A stretch of 37,989 nt of DNA from Natronospirillum sp. (GTDB lineage Bacteria; Pseudomonadota; Gammaproteobacteria; Pseudomonadales; Natronospirillaceae). The translations under genes and the position numbers were made by a program. Where the stretch lies: contig NZ_JAIUMC010000018.1 in assembly GCF_022565775.1 (NCBI RefSeq), forward strand, positions 1-37,989, in the 5' to 3' direction. Below the pieces are notes generated by a model. It did not search any database. It worked only from the letters and a program-made list of their open reading frames with translations, and was not told the origin of the DNA. How positions within the stretch are numbered: position 1 is the stretch's first letter; every line of letters starts with the position of its first letter. Shown here in pieces: positions 32,759 through 37,989 of the stretch.

Positions 32759-32815
32759 TCTTTACAATTGGGAGTCTGCCGCGATAGTGCAGCAGTGGGC
32801 AGCGAATTGTAAAGA
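32759..32815. promoter_or_regulatory. Long-spaced inverted repeat ahead of cpxR
   Basis: TCTTTACAATT (32759-32769) and AATTGTAAAGA (32805-32815) are perfect 11-bp inverted copies with 35 bp between. Each contains GTAAA, the half-element of the CpxR consensus (GTAAA-N5-GTAAA). They lie between divergent cpxR and the Smr gene and could bind CpxR at both promoters. Spacing and orientation differ from the classic tandem box, so the binding protein is inferred. Confidence 0.6.
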
Positions 32816-32931
32816 GGGAAAGCAGGTCGCGGAGGGTAACTTTCACACCCTATACGAAGCACTTCGGGCTCGTGCAAACGGGTGTTGGCTTCAGTAAACT
32901 TGGCCAGACAGGTGCAGGAGGGGAGTCGCCC

Positions 32932-33516
32932 GTGACAAAGCATGACGATGACGATCTGTTTGCGCAGGAAATGGCAGGCGTGCGGCGACTGCGCGCCGAG
33001 CCAACCGTGCGTCTGCAGCGCCAGGCCGCACCGGAAACCGATGCCGCACTGGCTCGGCGCAGGGCCGCTGCCGAACGCCAGCAGAGCAGGGAAGTTGATG
33101 GCCTTTCAGAGTCACATGTCCAGTGGGTAGGGCCGACTGATATCCTGAGTTGGCGGGCTGCCGGTGTTGCGCATGGTGTCTTCAGAAGGCTCAAGCAGGG
33201 CGGCTATACGCTGGATGCGCGGCTGGACCTGCATCGGCATACTGTGGATCAGGCAAGACGCGCCCTGATTCGATTCGTTCTGGACTGCCAGAAGTATGAT
33301 GTGCGGTCGGCGATTGTGTTGCATGGCAAGGGTGAACGCGGTGAACAGAAGGCCGTCCTCAAGTCCTACACCTATCAATGGCTGCAGCGTATTCCGGAAG
33401 TACTGGCGTTGCACTCGGCACAGCCGCACCACGGGGGCGCCGGCGCCATGTATGTGCTGATCAAGAAAAGTGAAGCGAAAAAGCAGGAAAACCGGGAGCG
33501 TTACCGTAATCAATGA
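32932..33516 (+). CDS. Smr-domain protein (SmrA-like DNA endonuclease)
   Basis: A 194-residue protein. The charged N-terminal region (DDDDLF, many Arg/Gln) is followed by an Smr domain (about 95-180) with LDLHRHTVDQARRAL (the LDLHG-type motif, Arg in place of Gly), IVLHGKGERG (HGxG motif) and HGGAGAMYVLIKK. Stand-alone Smr proteins nick DNA or RNA; which applies here cannot be told. The GTG at 32932 is chosen because GGAGGGGAG lies six bases upstream; the longer reading from 32872 has no ribosome site. It is divergent from cpxR, with shared upstream DNA. Confidence 0.9.
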   Translation: MTKHDDDDLFAQEMAGVRRLRAEPTVRLQRQAAPETDAALARRRAAAERQQSREVDGLSESHVQWVGPTDILSWRAAGVAHGVFRRLKQGGYTLDARLDLHRHTVDQARRALIRFVLDCQKYDVRSAIVLHGKGERGEQKAVLKSYTYQWLQRIPEVLALHSAQPHHGGAGAMYVLIKKSEAKKQENRERYRNQ

Positions 33517-33601
33517 ACTGACAACGCCAGAAAAAACAACAATCAGGGCAAAGTAAACGCGGGTAAAGATCGACGCAGTAGCCACGTACGACAAGGGAAG
33601 A

Positions 33602-33688
33602 TGGTGCCTAGGAGAGGACTTGAACCTCCACGGCCGTAAGGCCACTAGCACCTGAAGCTAGCGTGTCTACCAATTCCACCACCTAGGC
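33602..33688 (-). tRNA. tRNA-Leu (anticodon CAG)
   Basis: An 87-nt gene including an encoded CCA. The acceptor arms GCCTAGG and CCTAGGC pair perfectly, the D-arm has GGTGGAATTGGTAGACAC, and the anticodon stem-loop is CTAGC-TTCAGGT-GCTAG with CAG in the middle. A long class II variable arm (TGGCCTTACGGCCGT) and the T-loop GGTTCAAGTCC follow. It decodes CUG. The sequence resembles E. coli leuPQV tRNAs. Confidence 0.97.
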
Positions 33689-33731
33689 ACTTCAGGCTGG
33701 TCTGCAGGAGGGCCCTGCAAACGTGGGGCGT

Positions 33732-33760
33732 ACTTTAGCCGAGGGCCTATGGGCTGTCAA
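33732..33760 (-). promoter_or_regulatory. Sigma70 promoter of tRNA-Leu
   Basis: On the minus strand TTGACA (33755-33760) and TAAAGT (33732-33737) are 17 bp apart, with an A/T-rich stretch upstream (AAAAAAAATATT, UP-element-like) and a GC-rich discriminator (ACGCCCC) downstream. This is a strong stable-RNA promoter of the stringently controlled kind, about 45 bp before the tRNA. Confidence 0.85.
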
Positions 33761-33807
33761 ATATTTTTTTTGCAGAAAAAACAACAGGATAAGGGAGCTG
33801 AAGCCGC

Positions 33808-34362
33808 ATGAAGACGATTCTGATTCCGCTGGCTGAGGGCGTCGAGGAACTGGAAGCCGTGACCTTGATGGATTTGTTTGTCAGAGCCGGCTTCGAGGTT
33901 GTGCGAGCAGGGCTGAAACCGGGCGAAATCCTGGCCGCCCGCGGCACACGATTGATCCCTGACGTACTGTTGTCGTCGGTTGCGCATCTCCATTTCGATG
34001 CCATTGTACTGCCGGGCGGTCAGCCCGGGGCCAACAATCTGGCAGCCGATGAGACCCTGATCGAACTGTTGCAGCGGCATCAGGCGGCGGAGCGCCCGGT
34101 CGGCGCCCTGTGCGCTGCCCCGCGAGTGCTGGTAGCCGCCGGTGTGGCGTCCGGTCGGACCATGACAGCATTCCCCGGTGCACTGGATGGCCTGGAGACG
34201 GGTACATCGACGATCACCGATGCGGTGCACGAATTTGACGGACCGGTATGGACCAGTCGGGGTCCGGGCACAGCAATGGATTTCGCTCTGGCCATTATCG
34301 AAAAACTGGGTGGCACAGAGCTGCGGCAGAGTGTTGAGGTGAAACTGGTCAGGCCGGAATAA
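33808..34362 (+). CDS. DJ-1/PfpI family protein (YajL-like)
   Basis: A 184-residue class I amidotransferase-like protein. The nucleophile elbow is VGALCAAPRVLVAAG, with Cys102 aligned to Cys106 of DJ-1/YajL, and Glu14 in EGVEELEA is the acid that tunes it. IVLPGGQPGANNL and GTAMDFALAIIEKLGG complete the family pattern. Members protect against oxidative or carbonyl stress; the exact enzymatic activity is debated. The ATG at 33808 has GGGAG about ten bases upstream. It is divergent from the tRNA-Leu gene. Confidence 0.9.
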   Translation: MKTILIPLAEGVEELEAVTLMDLFVRAGFEVVRAGLKPGEILAARGTRLIPDVLLSSVAHLHFDAIVLPGGQPGANNLAADETLIELLQRHQAAERPVGALCAAPRVLVAAGVASGRTMTAFPGALDGLETGTSTITDAVHEFDGPVWTSRGPGTAMDFALAIIEKLGGTELRQSVEVKLVRPE

Positions 34363-34510
34363 TCCGCCTGGAACAGCCTTGCGTCGGGCTGTCAACGGCT
34401 TGTGCACAAAATTTGTCGGAAGATTTTACAGAGCCCTGTTGACAGCCGGCCTGTCTGCAAGGAAGCCAGTTTTCATGGGCATTACAGCGTTTTGAACACG
34501 GGTTTAAACC

Positions 34511-34546
34511 ATCCACAGATTCTGTGGATAACTCTGGGGATAGAAT
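34511..34546. repeat. DnaA-box palindrome plus 12-mer repeat
   Basis: ATCCACAGA and TCTGTGGAT are exact inverted copies around a T (34511-34529). The right arm extends into TGTGGATAA (34523-34531), a perfect DnaA box. The next 12-mer, TGGGGATAGAAT (34535-34546), is a diverged copy of TGTGGATAACTC (34523-34534). It resembles the array at 13494-13526. Confidence 0.6.
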
Positions 34547-34639
34547 TTGTAGAAAGCGCTGCAAGCCAGGACTGGAGGCAGGCTGCTTGGATGCGTTAAA
34601 AATTAGACAACGAATGGAATCAAGCAGGCGGGGCATCAA

Positions 34640-34674
34640 CCGTTCTGGCCGCCCCAGAGGGGCGGCCAGAACGG
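34640..34674. terminator. 16-bp perfect hairpin downstream of acs
   Basis: CCGTTCTGGCCGCCCC and GGGGCGGCCAGAACGG pair perfectly around AGA, six bases past the acs stop. No T-run follows on the acs strand (GGTTGATG), so it may block 3' exonucleases or work with Rho rather than act as a standard intrinsic terminator. Confidence 0.65.
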
Positions 34675-34680
34675 GTCGGG

Positions 34681-36624
<1,944 letters not shown>

Positions 36625-36683
36625 AGGTTTCTCCCTACCAATTATTGTATGTTGTAGTGGTCTTCGCGCTGCTGTATTCGCAG

Positions 36684-37989
36684 TTACTTGCTGCTGTCGT
36701 CGTCCTCCTGCAGGCGATCATGCATGGACTTCAGCATGTTGCGCGTTTCTTCATGGGTCAGCAGGGCATCCTGACGCAGCAGCAGAGTCAGAACATCATC
36801 AATCTGACGTGCAGCATAGATGGTGAACTGCCCGGCTTCCACCGCTTCGATCACCTCGTCATTAAGCATCAGGTGGCGCACATTGTCGGCCGGTATGATG
36901 ACACCCTGACGGCCGGTCAGGCCGCGGCTGGAGCAGACCCGGAAGAATCCTTCGATCTTCTCGTTGACGCCGCCGACAGCCTGCACTTCGCCATGCTGGT
37001 TCATCGAGCCGGTGACGGCCAGTGACTGTTCGACCGGAATGTCGGTGATGGCTGAAATCAGGGCAACCAGCTCGGCACAGGTGGCCGAGTCGCCATCCAC
37101 ATGGCCATAGGACTGCTCCATGGCGATGTGGGCGTTCAGGGTCAGGGGAATGTCTCGCCCATACTGGCGCGCCAGATAGCCATTGAGAATCATCACGCCC
37201 TTGGAGTGCACGGACTGCCCCAGCTGGGCTTCGCGCTCGATGTCCATGATGCCCTGGGAGCCCAGCGAGGCGGTGGCGGTGATGCGCGCCGGTGAACCAA
37301 ACACGGATTCTCCGACCTCCATCACGGTAAGGCCGTTGACGCAGCCGGCCCGCTCTCCGTCGGTCGAGATCTTCACGGTCCCTTCGGAGATTTCCAGGAT
37401 CATCTGGTCACTGATGCGGCTGCTGCGATATTCGGCGGCCTTCAGGGCCAGTTCCACATGTCGGGCCTCGATGATGACACCGTCGTTGTTTTGCTGGCGG
37501 AGATAATCCGCCTCGGCCACCATCTTGAACAGATGAATGATCTGTGCACTGATGCGCTCCTGATGTTCGCCCTGGCGCAGCGAGAACTCGATCAGCCGGG
37601 ACACCGCATCCCGGTGGATCGGCGGATACTCCTTCTCTTCTGCATAATGCTTGATGCGCAGAATCAGTTGCTCCACGGAATCATTGTCGCGCGGAATATA
37701 GCTGTCGAAGTCCACCAGAATGCGGAACAGTTCATTGAACTCCGGGTCCAGTGCCAGCAGCTGATAGTAGATGTCGCGCGAGCCGATCAGGATGATCTTG
37801 GACTGCAGCGGCACTGTTTCCGGGCTCAGTGTTACGGCATGCATCAGACTCGGATCAACGAACGGCGATTCCATCTTGATCTGCCGGGTTTTAAGTGCCA
37901 GTTTCAGGGCATCCCAGGCGAAGGGTTCAACCAGCAGTTTTTCCGCGTCCATGATCAGATAGCCGCCGTTGGCCTTGTGCAGGCTGCCC
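36684..37989 (-). CDS. Lon-family ATP-dependent protease (LonB-like), partial
   Basis: The C-terminal 434 residues of a protein whose N-terminus lies beyond the right edge. The frame stays open to the last base. The visible part begins in the AAA+ domain with the Walker B-like segment [17 protein letters not shown]. It continues through [19 protein letters not shown] (sensor region) and a helical lid, and ends in the Lon protease domain with the catalytic Ser in [18 protein letters not shown] and the catalytic Lys in [11 protein letters not shown]. This arrangement, without the N-terminal Lon substrate domain pattern, fits the Pseudomonas-type LonB-like/AsrA-like proteases. The stop is 59 bp upstream of acs on the same strand. 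Confidence 0.9.
   Translation of the reverse strand, partial: GSLHKANGGYLIMDAEKLLVEPFAWDALKLALKTRQIKMESPFVDPSLMHAVTLSPETVPLQSKIILIGSRDIYYQLLALDPEFNELFRILVDFDSYIPRDNDSVEQLILRIKHYAEEKEYPPIHRDAVSRLIEFSLRQGEHQERISAQIIHLFKMVAEADYLRQQNNDGVIIEARHVELALKAAEYRSSRISDQMILEISEGTVKISTDGERAGCVNGLTVMEVGESVFGSPARITATASLGSQGIMDIEREAQLGQSVHSKGVMILNGYLARQYGRDIPLTLNAHIAMEQSYGHVDGDSATCAELVALISAITDIPVEQSLAVTGSMNQHGEVQAVGGVNEKIEGFFRVCSSRGLTGRQGVIIPADNVRHLMLNDEVIEAVEAGQFTIYAARQIDDVLTLLLRQDALLTHEETRNMLKSMHDRLQEDDDSSK

Larger units (their letters stand above)
34363..34680. other. Intergenic region with DnaA-box-like palindrome and inverted repeats
   Basis: A 318-bp gap between the convergent DJ-1 and acs genes, with no convincing ORF. 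It contains a 10-bp inverted repeat GGCTGTCAAC/GTTGACAGCC (34387-34396 and 34438-34447), a TTGTGCACA motif (34400-34408), a 19-bp palindrome carrying a perfect DnaA box (34511-34531), and a 16-bp hairpin next to the acs stop (34640-34674). Confidence 0.6.

Noticed and set aside
33602..33688. Integrated element at the tRNA-Leu gene
   Set aside because: No integrase, no partial duplication of the tRNA 3' end, and ordinary housekeeping genes on both sides.

Overview
The window looks like a chromosomal segment of a GC-rich (roughly 58-60% by eye) aerobic gammaproteobacterium, probably a marine or saline member of the Oceanospirillales/Pseudomonadales side. The basis is the zapA-6S RNA cluster, a CpxRA-type two-component system, a tRNA-Leu(CAG) with encoded CCA, UPF0149/YgfB, acetyl-CoA synthetase, and above all a probable DMSP-cleavage locus. 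No phage, transposase, plasmid or CRISPR signature was found.

Layout. (1) 1-2.4 kb: a heptamer tandem repeat at the window edge, an RssA-like patatin, 6S RNA (ssrS), zapA, a small ZapB-like coiled-coil gene, and divergent ygfB. (2) 2.4-4.9 kb, minus strand: a membrane-anchored class III adenylate cyclase followed by tryptophan 2,3-dioxygenase. (3) 5.1-9.4 kb: an Ada-AlkA fusion overlapping ogt (alkylation repair), a GNAT acetyltransferase and ChaC overlapping on the other strand, and pepP. (4) 9.5-13.3 kb: a DsbA-like lipoprotein, transketolase and a convergent LacI regulator, whose stop codons are one base apart next to a strong hairpin. (5) 13.3-13.8 kb: an AT-rich intergenic block with 12-bp-spaced DnaA-box-like motifs and several inverted repeats. 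(6) 13.8-19.1 kb: a two-domain CaiB-type CoA-transferase (probable DddD) preceded by a GMC oxidoreductase, with a divergent LysR regulator and a perfect 11-1-11 palindrome between them. (7) 19.1-21.1 kb: an unassigned multi-hairpin RNA with a U-tract terminator, a regulator with two HTH domains, and an exported FecR-domain protein. (8) 21.2-25.4 kb: tatD, a divergent MocR/LysE pair and a CynX-type MFS transporter. (9) 25.5-30.6 kb: a six-TM diguanylate cyclase without an I-site, pfkA, and two divergent genes of unknown function. (10) 30.6-34.4 kb: cpxA/cpxR, an Smr-domain protein, tRNA-Leu and a DJ-1/PfpI protein. (11) 34.4-38 kb: a second DnaA-box-like intergenic region, a long hairpin, acs, and a Lon-family protease cut by the window end.

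How they work together. The clearest functional unit is lysR / gmc-dddD. DddD-type enzymes convert DMSP and acetyl-CoA to DMS and 3-hydroxypropionyl-CoA, and a GMC dehydrogenase (DddA type) could oxidise the 3-hydroxypropionate released. The most novel signals are the structured RNA at about 19135-19312, the two related DnaA-box-like intergenic regions, the inverted repeat ahead of cpxR, and the pair of unassigned genes at 28-30.5 kb.
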